A program made the position numbers and the translations under genes. 64,000 bases of DNA from Comamonas testosteroni ATCC 11996 (lineage in GTDB: Bacteria; Pseudomonadota; Gammaproteobacteria; Burkholderiales; Burkholderiaceae_C), in contig NZ_AHIL01000059.1 of assembly GCF_000241525.1 (NCBI RefSeq), positions 33,314 through 97,313 of the forward strand. The letters are read 5' to 3'. Within the stretch, counting starts at the first letter, position 1. Each line of letters starts with the position of its first letter. The notes under the pieces are model-generated. The model did no database searches and was not told the origin of the DNA. It saw only the letters and a list, made by a program, of their open reading frames with translations. Shown here in pieces: positions 18,764-27,993 of this stretch.

Positions 18764-19024
18764 CTATTGTCTATTCCTTTCCCATTCATGAATATTTCCC
18801 CAAGCGCCTACTTCCGGTTGATCCGCATCATTTGAGTCGATATCGTTTTCGTTGGCGTTTTTCTCTATTTTCTTCCGGTTTCTGCGAATTCTAGCCAAAA
18901 CCAACCACAACAACAAAAATACAAAAGCCATAATTAATGAGTACCACGACCAATCCACAACTGGCTCAAACCGCATTAACTTCAATACGGAAACAACTGC
19001 ACCCAATAGAATCAAGAAATACAT
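18764..19024 (-). CDS. Small Trp-rich membrane protein
   Basis: An 86-residue protein: MYFLILLGAVVSVLKLMRF, then VVDWSWYSLIMAFVFLLLWL, two membrane helices with the WSW core typical of the small Trp-rich proteins common in Burkholderiales (TIGR04438-like). The tail is highly charged (RIRRNRKKIEKN) and ends acidic. Function is unknown. It stands alone in an AT-rich stretch downstream of no obvious partner. Confidence 0.65.
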   Translation of the reverse strand: MYFLILLGAVVSVLKLMRFEPVVDWSWYSLIMAFVFLLLWLVLARIRRNRKKIEKNANENDIDSNDADQPEVGAWGNIHEWERNRQ

Positions 19025-19615
19025 ACCACCTCCCCCTGCCGAACATGTGAAATATGCAGATTTCAGTCAAATGACATTCAATTCAATGCAATCTCTTGAT
19101 CGGCGGCAATCCATTGCGTTAGCTGCGCATGCAAGCCAAAGCACAGAAACGAACAGCAATTGCCAAAGCCAAGAAGATCATTCCCATTCAGTTCTCACAA
19201 TCAGCCAATGACTCACCTCTCTTGCAAGGATGAACAGCCATAGAAATCAATGCCCCTGCAGTAGTCTTGAGCATCTGAAAACCAGGTAGGAGTGCCTGCT
19301 TTTTACTGAAATGGCAAATCTTGCCGCTCATGACTAATAGTGATCCAGCTTTGCGCTTCAATCACCTGCTTAGCACCTGCACTACACCTCAGATCCCGCC
19401 AGGAATTATCAATGATGAGCTTCAGGAAAAAAGTATATGCATCCTGCTTATTGATTTACCGTACAGATTTTCGTGAACGTCCTGAAAATGGAACCGATGC
19501 GCTCCATTGGAGAGATCACTCCTGAGCAACAGGAAATTTCCTCAGTTCCCTATATATCCACGAGATCCACACAACAGCCTCTCTGGGAAATCAACCATCG
19601 ACCATCAGAAAAACC
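19025..19615. other. AT-rich gap without a gene
   Basis: About 590 bp without a recognisable gene; short ORFs have no domain and no RBS. Base composition is clearly more AT-rich than the flanks, as in the adjacent small membrane protein gene. It should contain the promoter of the AraC gene at 19616. Confidence 0.45.
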
Positions 19616-20596
19616 ATGGAAAAATGCAGTAAGAAAAACAGCTATTCAGGCGTTTGGAATCCTCCGCAGCAATCCACTTCTGCCTCACGCCTGCGTACGC
19701 AGTCATGGTCCGCGCTTGAATATAGACTGGAGGAAACCTCACTTCCGCAGATTGATAGCATCAAGATCCTTCATTCCAGTGAAGGGTGCGGATGGGGCGA
19801 TTTAGCGGCAGCGATTACTCAGGAGTCCCCGCACACCATTGAGCACCGACCTATCTCCAGCATATGGATTGCGATGGTGCTGACTCCAGCAGACATTCAG
19901 CGCAATGCACAGGGGGAAAAATTTGCAGGCTTGCTTGAGCCTCAGTCGCTGGTCATAACTCCGCCCGGTGAGGCCGTTGTAGATACGATAGGCAACCATC
20001 CTCGCACGTTGCATTTCTTCCTGAAGGATAGTGTGCTCAGAGAAGTGGCCGAGGACATATTGGACTTAGGAAAGGTGGAATTTCACTACAAGGCTTCGTT
20101 CGGCGCCACCGACCCCATATTGTCGCAACTGATGCGTGCGACCAAACAGATGCTTTTGGAGGGTCTATATCAGGACTGGCGCGGCGAGTACCTCGCACGC
20201 GCCATTGGCAGCCACATCCTCCAGCGGCATTGTGTACTTGATGGCAAGGAACCCCCTCATGCCGACGTACGGCTGTCAGCGTCTCAACTCAGAAAAGTGG
20301 ACGAATATATGCATTCCCACTTGGAGCGGCCTTTCACATTCGGAGAATTGGCCGCATATGTCGGCTTGAGCCGTACCGTACTGTTCCAGCGATTCACCCG
20401 GACCTTGCATCTAACGCCCAACCAATATCGACAGAATCTGCGGGTTGCACAGGCCAAGGCGCTCATTAAAAATGGCGAAATGACGCTCTCCGAGATTGCC
20501 AGTGCTTGTGGGTTTTCTGACCAAACCCACATGAATCGCACCTTCCGACAGCAACTGGGGGTGACCCCTGGTCAGTATCGCAGGGACATCGAATAG
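19616..20596 (+). CDS. AraC-family transcriptional regulator
   Basis: A 326-residue activator with a C-terminal double HTH: LERPFTFGELAAYVGLSRTV, LFQRFTRTLHLTPNQYRQNL, MTLSEIASACGFSDQTHMNR, TFRQQLGVTPGQYRRDIE. The N-terminal ~200 residues form a ligand-binding region of the type seen in AraC_binding_2-like regulators and do not reveal the effector. No adjacent target gene is clear; the orphan Bug protein lies 1.2 kb downstream. The ATG at 19616 is used, though an upstream Met in the same frame is absent. Confidence 0.85.
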   Translation: MEKCSKKNSYSGVWNPPQQSTSASRLRTQSWSALEYRLEETSLPQIDSIKILHSSEGCGWGDLAAAITQESPHTIEHRPISSIWIAMVLTPADIQRNAQGEKFAGLLEPQSLVITPPGEAVVDTIGNHPRTLHFFLKDSVLREVAEDILDLGKVEFHYKASFGATDPILSQLMRATKQMLLEGLYQDWRGEYLARAIGSHILQRHCVLDGKEPPHADVRLSASQLRKVDEYMHSHLERPFTFGELAAYVGLSRTVLFQRFTRTLHLTPNQYRQNLRVAQAKALIKNGEMTLSEIASACGFSDQTHMNRTFRQQLGVTPGQYRRDIE

Positions 20597-21026
20597 GGCT
20601 CCTCGACAGCAAAGAGTTCGCCATGAACAAGCCAGTTTTCAGATTCCGGTTCGGCGGTGTTCTCCCAGCCTGAGTGGAACCATCAGCGAGAGCACATGAG
20701 AGTCTTGCGCCCCCATATTGAAGCTTGTATCTGGCAGGGAGGAGGACATGGGACGCCTGGGGAACGTCGACTCCGGGCAGAAGAATACCGGGATGGCATT
20801 GGCCCTGCGGTCGCCGAATGACCGCCACCATGCTCGATTTGGCCGCAGACAGCTGCTCTTTCGTCCATTCACTTGTGACCCCGAAATCAGGCGCAGGACG
20901 ATCTGGCGCTCATATCGAATGTCTGCTCCAGGAGTTCATGACGCCCGCAGCCTTTCGGCCATGAGCTGGCCTGAAGGGTCTGAAACGAATGATCTCCGAT
21001 CCATCCAGTGTGAACTTGCTCGGGGC
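20597..21026. other. Gap without a gene
   Basis: About 430 bp between the AraC gene and the 3' end of the GreA/B-like gene. Several overlapping short ORFs on both strands have no domain. The sequence style, with CCGAATGACCGCCACC near 20815 and GGCCGCAGACAGCTGCTC near 20840, resembles the degenerate gene-free stretches elsewhere in the window. Confidence 0.45.
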
Positions 21027-21509
21027 CTAATGAACCCACAGCACCTCGAACTGCTGTCGGAGCGGCGCGACCTGTACCGACACCTCATCGCCTTCACACT
21101 TACCCAGCACAGCCCTGCCCAAGGGGGCTTTGCTGCTGATGACCTGGATGAGTTCAGCGCCGTTGAGCAACTTCATGTTCCCCCCATCCGGGCCGAGAAA
21201 GATCTGTTGTTGCTTGTCGTCTGAATCCACCAGGCAGATCAGTGCGCCGAGCTGTATACCTTGGCTGGCGTTGTAGGGCTGCGGGCGGAACTGGCGCCAA
21301 TTGGCCATCGCTTGGCGGATGGCTTCCGCGCGACGGGCTTGGCCTGCAGCCAGGTAGGCAGCTTCGAGACCCAATGTGTCGTATTTGTTTTCGGCAATAT
21401 TCTCCTCATGAGTCGCCGTTTCATGGGCGACCCTCGCCGCCTGCTCGACTTGCAGAAGGTCCTCGGCCAGCCGTTTCAGCACCTGCTGCTGCAACAACAA
21501 TTTATCCAT
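21027..21509 (-). CDS. GreA/GreB-family transcription factor-like protein
   Basis: A 160-residue protein with an N-terminal coiled coil (QQQVLKRLAEDLLQVEQAAR, HETATHEENIAENKYDTLGL) and a C-terminal FKBP-like domain (IQLGALICLVDSDDKQQQIF, then VISSKAPLGRAVLGKCEGDE). This is the GreA/GreB C-terminal domain: SPLGRALLGKxxGD. True Gre factors carry two acidic residues at the coiled-coil tip that stimulate transcript cleavage; EENIAENK may supply them, but the arrangement is the shorter variant found in many beta- and gamma-proteobacteria. Likely acts at the RNA polymerase secondary channel. Confidence 0.75.
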   Translation of the reverse strand: MDKLLLQQQVLKRLAEDLLQVEQAARVAHETATHEENIAENKYDTLGLEAAYLAAGQARRAEAIRQAMANWRQFRPQPYNASQGIQLGALICLVDSDDKQQQIFLGPDGGNMKLLNGAELIQVISSKAPLGRAVLGKCEGDEVSVQVAPLRQQFEVLWVH

Positions 21510-21794
21510 AACAAAAGGTAGGCATCTCGAACAAGTTGGAGGCCTTGATTATGAGGGCCCCCTCCCCCTTTCGAGGCTTCCATTGGCTACAGGTCAATGG
21601 GCTTCCTGCACCTGCACCACATCTGCACCTGGCAGTTACCCAGCAGTTGCCAGACTGAGCTCCCACGGACTGCATTGAACAAATACACTGCTTGTCACCC
21701 TGCTTCGGGCGATAACGGCCTCCAAGGCCTTGCTTCAAGCAGATTCCGGATATCGACTTCAAATGCTACCCACTAGAACTACCAAGGAGACCCC

Positions 21795-22769
21795 GTGAAC
21801 CGTCGACAGATACTTGCTTCCATCGCCGCCGTAGGCACGCTCACCACCATGGCAACCGTCCACGCGGAAACTGCTTTTCCGCAAAAGCCCATTACTTTTG
21901 TCGTTCCGTATCTGGCTGGTGGAACAACCGATCTCGTGGCACGAGTCGTGGGCGAGCACATGGCACGCACGCTGGGTCAACCGGTGGTGATCGAGAACAA
22001 GCCTGGCGCCGGGGGCAATATCGGCATGGATGCAGTGGCCAAGTCCAAGCCCGACGGCTACACGATCGGTTTCGGAGCCATCTCCACCAATGCGCTCAAC
22101 CCGCACATCTACAAATCGATGGCATTTGATCCCCACAAGGACTTCACTGCAGTTTCCATGCTGGGCTACTCCACCATCGTGCTGGAAGTGGGCAAGAGCT
22201 TCCCGGCAAACAACGTGCAGGAGCTCATCGCCTACATCAAAGCGAACCCAGGCTTTCAGTACGGTACGGCCGGCGCCGGAACCAGCATGCACCTGGCTGG
22301 CGTGATGTTTGCGCAAATGACAGGCCTGGATACTGTCCATGTGCCCTATAAAGGCAGCGTACCGGGTATTACCGACATGCTTGGCGGCCACCTGCCCGCC
22401 ATGTTTGATAACCTGCCCGCTTCCCTGCCACACATTCAGGCAGGCAAGCTCAAAGCACTGGCCGTGGCTGGTAGCGAGCGCAGTCCATCGTTACCCAATG
22501 TGCCGACAATCGCGGAGAGCGGACTCAAAGGCTACGCAGTCGACCCATGGTTCGGGGTATATGGCCCAGCCAAGCTCGACCCCGCCATCACAGCCAAACT
22601 CAATACTGCCATCAACCAGGCCCTGAGCGATCCGGCCGTCAAGGACAAACTGGTGCAGGCCGGGTTCACCCCCAAGGGATCTGCGGCACCAGCCTTCGAA
22701 GCGCTGACACAGTCCGAATACAAACGACTGGGCGAGGTGGCACGCAAGGCCCAGATGCAGGTCAACTGA
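21795..22769 (+). CDS. Bug-family (TctC-like) periplasmic solute-binding protein
   Basis: A 324-residue protein from a GTG at 21795, preceded by AAGGAGACCCC. The signal peptide ends near HAETAFPQKP. The domain is the tripartite tricarboxylate transporter receptor/Bug fold: PITFVVPYLAGGTTDLVARV, then GQPVVIENKPGAGGNIGMDA, and VPYKGSVPGITDMLGGHL. These proteins bind carboxylates or aromatic acids in the periplasm. No TctA or TctB partner is adjacent, so it is an orphan, common in Comamonadaceae. Confidence 0.87.
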   Translation: MNRRQILASIAAVGTLTTMATVHAETAFPQKPITFVVPYLAGGTTDLVARVVGEHMARTLGQPVVIENKPGAGGNIGMDAVAKSKPDGYTIGFGAISTNALNPHIYKSMAFDPHKDFTAVSMLGYSTIVLEVGKSFPANNVQELIAYIKANPGFQYGTAGAGTSMHLAGVMFAQMTGLDTVHVPYKGSVPGITDMLGGHLPAMFDNLPASLPHIQAGKLKALAVAGSERSPSLPNVPTIAESGLKGYAVDPWFGVYGPAKLDPAITAKLNTAINQALSDPAVKDKLVQAGFTPKGSAAPAFEALTQSEYKRLGEVARKAQMQVN

Positions 22770-22779
22770 CGACGCAGCC

Positions 22780-23135
22780 TCCAGACGCCTGGCAATAGAG
22801 AGTCGAAGCCGGGCCCCTTAGCACCTCGACACGCTCCAAAGCATAAGGTGTTTCCGCAAAGCAGCTGAAATACCCAGCAGGATGAATGCGCAGACCATCC
22901 AGGTAGGACTTGCCTTCCGCGAGGAGGCCGCGCATGAACAAGTTGTTGGCACTGGTCTGCTCCTCTTCCGAGCGCACACCCGAGGTGCAGCGCAAGGCGT
23001 CAGAGAAGGTCTGAATGCCTTGCCCGTCCATTGGGTCGCGAGTGACACGAATACCGCCTGCGTGGCCTTGCGCAGGTCGGTGTCGGTGTCGGTCTCGGTC
23101 TGGTGCCGGTAGCCGTCCACTTGGCAGTCCAGCAC
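22780..23135 (-). pseudogene. TonB-dependent receptor plug-domain remnant
   Basis: On the minus strand one frame reads IQTFSDALRCTSGVRSEEEQ, then NNLFMRGLL, YALERVEVLRGPASTLY, which is the plug domain of siderophore receptors. The preceding part (ETDTDTDLRKATQAVFV) is in another frame, and there is neither signal peptide nor barrel, so this is a frameshifted fragment of about 115 residues. It lies immediately downstream of, and convergent with, the Bug gene. Confidence 0.7.
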
Positions 23136-24084
23136 ACTTTATGGGACTGGTGGCGGCTTCATGCTCGGCTTGCACCGGCACCCGCACCTAACCCAAGGTG
23201 AGATCGTGCCCTGTTGCAGCACCTAGCATCACTACGGGCGTGCCACCGTCATTGCAGGCAGAAGCGATTGCCAGAGAGGGGACGCGTCGAGCCAAGCAGC
23301 CGACCCCGAGGACGAAGTTGCCGCTCAAGACAGGGGACGCTCCAAAAACTGGTGTGGCCGGCGAAAGCCGCTCAAGCAGTGGTCCGTGATCGGCTGCGTA
23401 CTCCGGTCAAACTGACCGCGTGTGCCGGTGTGGCTGACCAGGCTGCTGGTCGTGACCGACTGAGTTCGGCTAGAAGTTGTGGTCCGGTCGGTAGCCGTGA
23501 ACGGCAGGTCTAGGCTGATCTGCAGTCGCTCAACTTAAGGATGCCAATGACTGCTAGTAACCAAAGCAGTAACTGGACGGTCATGAATTTCGAGTGACCT
23601 CTTTTACCTTGATCGAACTGGTGCTCTCGACCAAAAGGTGTCTTAGATAGGACTTAAGCGATGGGCCCCGTTTTAGCACGATACAACTGCTCCAGCTCAG
23701 TCAGTCCTTGGGCTCAATTGACCACTTGTACACAACCAAGTTCTTGGCGCGCCTTGTCGACGTTCAAAGTTACCAGCCCTTCCATCTGAAGGCTTGAACG
23801 CATCACCCATAGATACTAGAGCCTAAACGGCGACTTCTGCCCGACGACCTTGCTCTTGTTCCATGGCTCGCGATGAGCACGATTTCGAGTTGATCTTTGC
23901 ACTTTGCAAGTGCACAGGACCCTAGTTGGTGCACCGCAAGTGACACTTGGCGCCTAGCTTCCCTATCTTGACAGCGCAAAACAGACTCTCAGATTGGCAC
24001 CAAACTTGCTTACGTAACATTCAATTAGTTGCCCGGGTTAACCCCGAAGCTAGATTTCCGCCTTGGCGGATATTCTTCAGGCAC
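23136..24084. other. Degenerate gene-free stretch with integrase remnant
   Basis: About 950 bp without an intact gene. At 23779-23880 (minus sense) it resembles the 5' end of the broken integrase at 1265-1370: TTCCATCTG and CTTCTGCCCGACGA, CTTGTTCCA, GGCTCGCGAT occur in the same order and spacing. The segment 23400-23520 holds repeated GACCGA and GGTCGTGACC-like short motifs. Confidence 0.55.
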
Positions 24085-24111
24085 TTAATTAATTGGTCGT
24101 TTAATTTATTA
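24085..24111. promoter_or_regulatory. Candidate TetR operator upstream of the ABC importer
   Basis: TTAATTAATTGGTCGTTTAA followed by TTTATTA, 64 bp before the importer start at 24175. TTGGTC plus an AT-rich tail is shared with the sites at 28803-28826 and 34421-34445, the latter just before the TetR gene, suggesting one regulon. Confidence 0.5.
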
Positions 24112-24174
24112 GTACTGGTGGGCTAGCAGAAGCTGGCACATCAGATGGGTGTCTGTCCTCATCTGGAGAGTGAA

Positions 24175-25308
24175 ATGCACAAATGGTCTCAACTGATGTC
24201 CCTGGCAAGCCTGCTTGCGGTTACCGCCGCAGCCACTGCGCAAGAGACGGTAAAAATTGGCGTGATCGAACCGTTAACCGGATCAGTTGCGTACAACGGC
24301 CTAGCATCCGTCAATGGTGCCAAGCTAGCCGTAGCACAGCGCAACGCCGCAGGCGGTGTGCTGGGTCGAAAGGTCGAGCTTGTCATTGAAGATGGCCAGT
24401 GCCGCCCTGCCAATTCGGTCAATGCGGCCGAAAAGCTGTTACAGCGCGACAAAGTTGTGGCGCTGCAAGGGGCTTTCTGCAGCTCAGCCACTGCAGCGGT
24501 GATGCCCGTCGCTGAGAAGTACAAAGTTCCCTTTGTCTCAGGCGTTTCTTCTAAAGCTGACCTGACAGAAAAAGGTATGCAGTACTTCTTCCGTTCGGCA
24601 GAAACTGATCGGCTCATGTCCAAGACCTTTAGCAAGATCCTGGCAAACAAGCTCCAGCTAAAGAAGGTGGCTTATATCGGCGTAAATGACGACTGGGGTC
24701 GTGGCGGCGTTGAGGACTTCTCCAAGGACTTGGAGTCCTTGGGCGTTAAAACGGTCATGAAGGAATACTTTGACCATGGCGTGACCGATTTCTACACATT
24801 GCTTACAAAGCTTCGTGCAAGTAAAGCAGATGGAGTGTTTGTTGCAGCAGAGACGCAAGACGGCTCCATCCTTGTCAAGCAGTTCAAAGAATTTGGCATT
24901 AACTCCAAAATTTTTGGCGTTGGTTCATGGGCAACGTCGGACTTCATCGGTCTCACTGGAGATGCGTCAGAAGGTATCTATGCCGCAGTGCCCTATGCAT
25001 CAAGTCTCACAAATGAGCGGAACAAAGCCTTTGTAGAGCAATACAGCAAAGCCTACAAAGAAAAACCAGGCAAGTACGGCGCGGCTGGATACAACGCTAT
25101 GAACATCATGTTGGATGCCGTAGCACGTGCAGGCAAGGCAGAGCCTGAAGCTATTCGCAATGCGCTTCGCAAGACCGACTATGCCGCACCAAATGGCCGC
25201 TACCGTTTTACCGAAAAGGGCGAGGCTTACGGCTTTGATGTAGTACTGGTGCAAATCAACCAGCGCGAGCCGCAGGTGGTTGCCCAGTCCGCGACCGAGA
25301 AGCCATAA
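24175..25308 (+). CDS. ABC importer substrate-binding protein (LivK/amide type)
   Basis: A 377-residue periplasmic binding protein from the ATG at 24175 (after GGAGAG), with signal peptide MHKWSQLMSLASLLAVTAAA. The mature part is the Peripla_BP_6 type: QETVKIGVIEPLTGSVAYNG, VELVIEDGQCRPANSVNAAE, and KVAYIGVNDDWGRGGVEDF. It heads a five-gene importer operon (binding protein, two permeases, two ATPases) placed before nicC-E-D-X-F. From context the ligand is likely 6-hydroxynicotinate or a related pyridine acid, not a branched-chain amino acid; this is inference. Confidence 0.87.
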   Translation: MHKWSQLMSLASLLAVTAAATAQETVKIGVIEPLTGSVAYNGLASVNGAKLAVAQRNAAGGVLGRKVELVIEDGQCRPANSVNAAEKLLQRDKVVALQGAFCSSATAAVMPVAEKYKVPFVSGVSSKADLTEKGMQYFFRSAETDRLMSKTFSKILANKLQLKKVAYIGVNDDWGRGGVEDFSKDLESLGVKTVMKEYFDHGVTDFYTLLTKLRASKADGVFVAAETQDGSILVKQFKEFGINSKIFGVGSWATSDFIGLTGDASEGIYAAVPYASSLTNERNKAFVEQYSKAYKEKPGKYGAAGYNAMNIMLDAVARAGKAEPEAIRNALRKTDYAAPNGRYRFTEKGEAYGFDVVLVQINQREPQVVAQSATEKP

Positions 25309-25337
25309 GAGTACAAGACTGATACAGGATTCGGACG

Positions 25338-26210
25338 ATGGAACTACTTCTGCAGTACCTCGCCAACGGCCTAGTGACGGGTTCGTTCTATGCGCTCTCA
25401 GCGCTTGGATTGACTCTGATCCTTGGACTGATGCGAGTGGTTAATTTTGCCCATGGCGAGTTGTATATGCTCGGCGGTGTCATGGGGTGGTGGGCAACTA
25501 CCAGGTTGGGGCTCGACTTCTTCAGCGGTCTTGCTCTGGTGGCTGTCGTGATGGGTATCTTTGGCTGGTTGATTGATCGCTTTTTGATTGAGCGTATTCG
25601 CAACCAAGGCGAAGAACCCGGCATTCTGTTAACGATTGGACTCTCGATATTCTTGGCCAACACCGCTCTGCTGACAGTGGGGACCGCGCCTTTGAAGGTC
25701 GAAGCACCAATCTCAGCTGGACCAATGTTCTTCGGTCCTGTGGTCCTGACAAAACTGCGAGTCTTTGCAGTGCTTGTCTGCGCAGTGATGATTGTTATGG
25801 CGTGGTTGGTCATCCACAAAACACGTCTAGGACGAGCCATGCGCGCCACCTTCCAAGATCCCATGGCGGCACAGCTTGTGGGGGTGCGCACTGCGAATGT
25901 CTATGCGGCCACATTCGCTATGGGAACTGTGATTGCATCCATGGCAGGCATGCTGCTTGGATCAATTTATTCAGCTCAAGTCGCTGTTGGCGGCCTAGTC
26001 AGCATGAAGGCATTTGTGGTGGTGATCCTGGGAGGCATGGGTAGCTTTGCCGGAGCCATTGCTGGTGGTCTTCTACTGGGTGTAGTAGAGGCCTTGTGGG
26101 GCGGTTACGTGGCAACCGGATGGGTCGATATCGTCGGCTTTGCTATGGTGATTCTGACTCTTGTTTTCCGGCCATATGGGCTATTTTCCAAAAGATCGGA
26201 GCGCGCATGA
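25338..26210 (+). CDS. ABC importer permease, LivH type
   Basis: A 290-residue inner-membrane permease. It has the N-terminus ELLLQYLANGLVTGSFYALS, the typical GLTLILGLMRVVNFAHGELY, and the EAA-like loop near GLVSMKAFVVVILGGMGSF, all LivH hallmarks. About eight transmembrane helices. It follows the binding protein gene by 29 bp and overlaps the second permease by 4 bp (ATGA). It is one half of the heterodimeric membrane pore. Confidence 0.9.
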   Translation: MELLLQYLANGLVTGSFYALSALGLTLILGLMRVVNFAHGELYMLGGVMGWWATTRLGLDFFSGLALVAVVMGIFGWLIDRFLIERIRNQGEEPGILLTIGLSIFLANTALLTVGTAPLKVEAPISAGPMFFGPVVLTKLRVFAVLVCAVMIVMAWLVIHKTRLGRAMRATFQDPMAAQLVGVRTANVYAATFAMGTVIASMAGMLLGSIYSAQVAVGGLVSMKAFVVVILGGMGSFAGAIAGGLLLGVVEALWGGYVATGWVDIVGFAMVILTLVFRPYGLFSKRSERA

Positions 26211-27196
26211 AACTCGAGAAGCACTGTCTTTTTGCCCTAATGGCGCTGGCTGCTTTATTGCCTCTAATGGTGAGCGATCAGTACTTGCTGCATATCGCCA
26301 TCATGGTGCTGTTTTATGCCGTATTGGCGAGTAGCCTCAACCTAGTGGTTGGCTATGTGGGTGAGTTCTCGCTAGGTCACACTGCCTTTTTGGGAACCGG
26401 AGCCTACGCTGCGGCCATACTCTCAACACAGTACGGTTGGCCCATCTGGGCCACCATCCCTACAGCAGGTCTATTGGCAGCACTAGTGGGCGTAATCATC
26501 GGAGGCATCACCCTACGTTTACAGGGTCCGTTCTTCGTTATCGTGACGCTATCGTTCGCCGAAGTACTGCGCCTCGTCGCTGACAACTGGATTGCCCTGA
26601 CCAACGGCCCCATGGGTATTGCAGGCATTCCCCAACCCAGTTGGTTAGGAGACAGCGGTAACCTGGCAGCCAAGCAGTTTTACTACGGCATAGCCTGGAC
26701 TTTGCTAGCGATTACGCTTTACCTCAGTTTCCGCTTCGTGTATTCCAATGCTGGCCGTGCTGCGGTAGCTGTGCGTGAAAACCGATATGTGGCGCAATCT
26801 ATCGGCATTCGGCCACTGAGCTATTCCATGATGGCTCTGGTGCTCGGTGCGCTCCTTTCCGGAATGGCCGGAGGCTTTTACGCACACTACATCTCTTTCG
26901 TTGGACCTGAAGTATTCCGATTTGCCTTCATGGTAAGCATGATCATCATGGTGCTTGTTGGAGGAAAAGGAACGCTCGTCGGCCCCCTGATCGGTGCGTT
27001 ATTGGTCACCTTCCTGGAAGAGTACTTGCGTGAAGCTAAGGAACTGCGTCTCTCCATCTTTGGCCTCGTAGTGATCGCCATTGTGCTGTTCCTACCCCGT
27101 GGCCTGATGAGTTTTGTTATTCAATGGCGCGAGTCACGACAAGCAAACGCTCTTAAGGCTCAAGCATCATTAAAAGCAGAAGGGAGAACCGCATGA
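26207..27196 (+). CDS. ABC importer permease, LivM type
   Basis: A 329-residue permease from the ATG at 26207, which overlaps the LivH stop. LivM signatures: LNLVVGYVGEFSLGHTAFLG and GPFFVIVTLSFAEVLRLVAD, with the cytoplasmic loop RENRYVAQSIGIRPLSYSMM that contacts the ATPases. The end overlaps the livG-like gene by 4 bp. A longer reading frame from 26096 is out of step with the overlap and is rejected. Confidence 0.9.
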   Translation: MKLEKHCLFALMALAALLPLMVSDQYLLHIAIMVLFYAVLASSLNLVVGYVGEFSLGHTAFLGTGAYAAAILSTQYGWPIWATIPTAGLLAALVGVIIGGITLRLQGPFFVIVTLSFAEVLRLVADNWIALTNGPMGIAGIPQPSWLGDSGNLAAKQFYYGIAWTLLAITLYLSFRFVYSNAGRAAVAVRENRYVAQSIGIRPLSYSMMALVLGALLSGMAGGFYAHYISFVGPEVFRFAFMVSMIIMVLVGGKGTLVGPLIGALLVTFLEEYLREAKELRLSIFGLVVIAIVLFLPRGLMSFVIQWRESRQANALKAQASLKAEGRTA

Positions 27197-27993
27197 GCGC
27201 AATCCAGGCACAGAGTTCATCACACTCCTTGCAGGTGCGTGGGCTAGGTAAATCCTTCGGTGGTATCCACGCAGTCAAAGACATTAGCTTCGATGTCAAT
27301 CCAGGAGAGATCGTCGGTTTGATTGGCCCTAACGGAGCAGGCAAAACCACCTGCTTCAACCTGATAACGGGCTTTTACACCCCTAGCTCGGGACAAGTGA
27401 AATTTTCGGGCAACGACGTTACCGGCCGGAAGCCTTATCACATGGCTCGCATGGGCATTGTTCGCAGCTTTCAGAAGACAAATATTCTCAAATCTCTTAC
27501 CGTATTTGAGAACGTCCTGACCGGTCACTACCTGGAGGCCCATCAGTCGCTATGGCGTACGTTCTTTCCCAACCGTGCGGTTCGTGCAACCGAATCCGCC
27601 GTAAAGGAAAGCGCGGAACACATCGTTCACACCATGGGCCTAACTCATCGCATGCACACACCAGCATCGGTACTGTCGTGCGGCGAGCTCAGACTTCTAG
27701 AAGTGGCGCTCGCGCTCGCGGCTAAACCCGAAATTCTCATGCTGGATGAACCTGCAGCGGGCCTCAATAGCCAAGAGGCTCGCCAGTTCGGTGAGATTCT
27801 TAAAACTCTACGAGGCACCCTGGTTCAGTCCATTCTGATTGTGGAGCACAACATGAGTTTGGTGATGGGTGTCTCAGACCGTGTCGTTGTCATGCATTTC
27901 GGTGAAAAGCTGATTGAAGGAACACCTGCACAAGTTCAAGCCGACAGCCGAGTGGTTGAAGCCTACCTAGGCGGTGGAGGAAAGAAAGCATGA
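27193..27993 (+). CDS. ABC importer ATP-binding protein, LivG type
   Basis: A 266-residue ATPase. Walker A is GPNGAGKTT, Walker B is ILMLDEPAAGLN, the Q-loop region is FQKTNIL, and the H-loop is IVEHNMSLV. The signature motif reads LSCGE instead of the usual LSGGE/Q: the first Gly is Cys. The flanking residues (LRLLEVALALA) are normal, so activity is likely kept. It overlaps both neighbours by 4 bp and pairs with the LivF-type ATPase. Confidence 0.9.
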   Translation: MSAIQAQSSSHSLQVRGLGKSFGGIHAVKDISFDVNPGEIVGLIGPNGAGKTTCFNLITGFYTPSSGQVKFSGNDVTGRKPYHMARMGIVRSFQKTNILKSLTVFENVLTGHYLEAHQSLWRTFFPNRAVRATESAVKESAEHIVHTMGLTHRMHTPASVLSCGELRLLEVALALAAKPEILMLDEPAAGLNSQEARQFGEILKTLRGTLVQSILIVEHNMSLVMGVSDRVVVMHFGEKLIEGTPAQVQADSRVVEAYLGGGGKKA

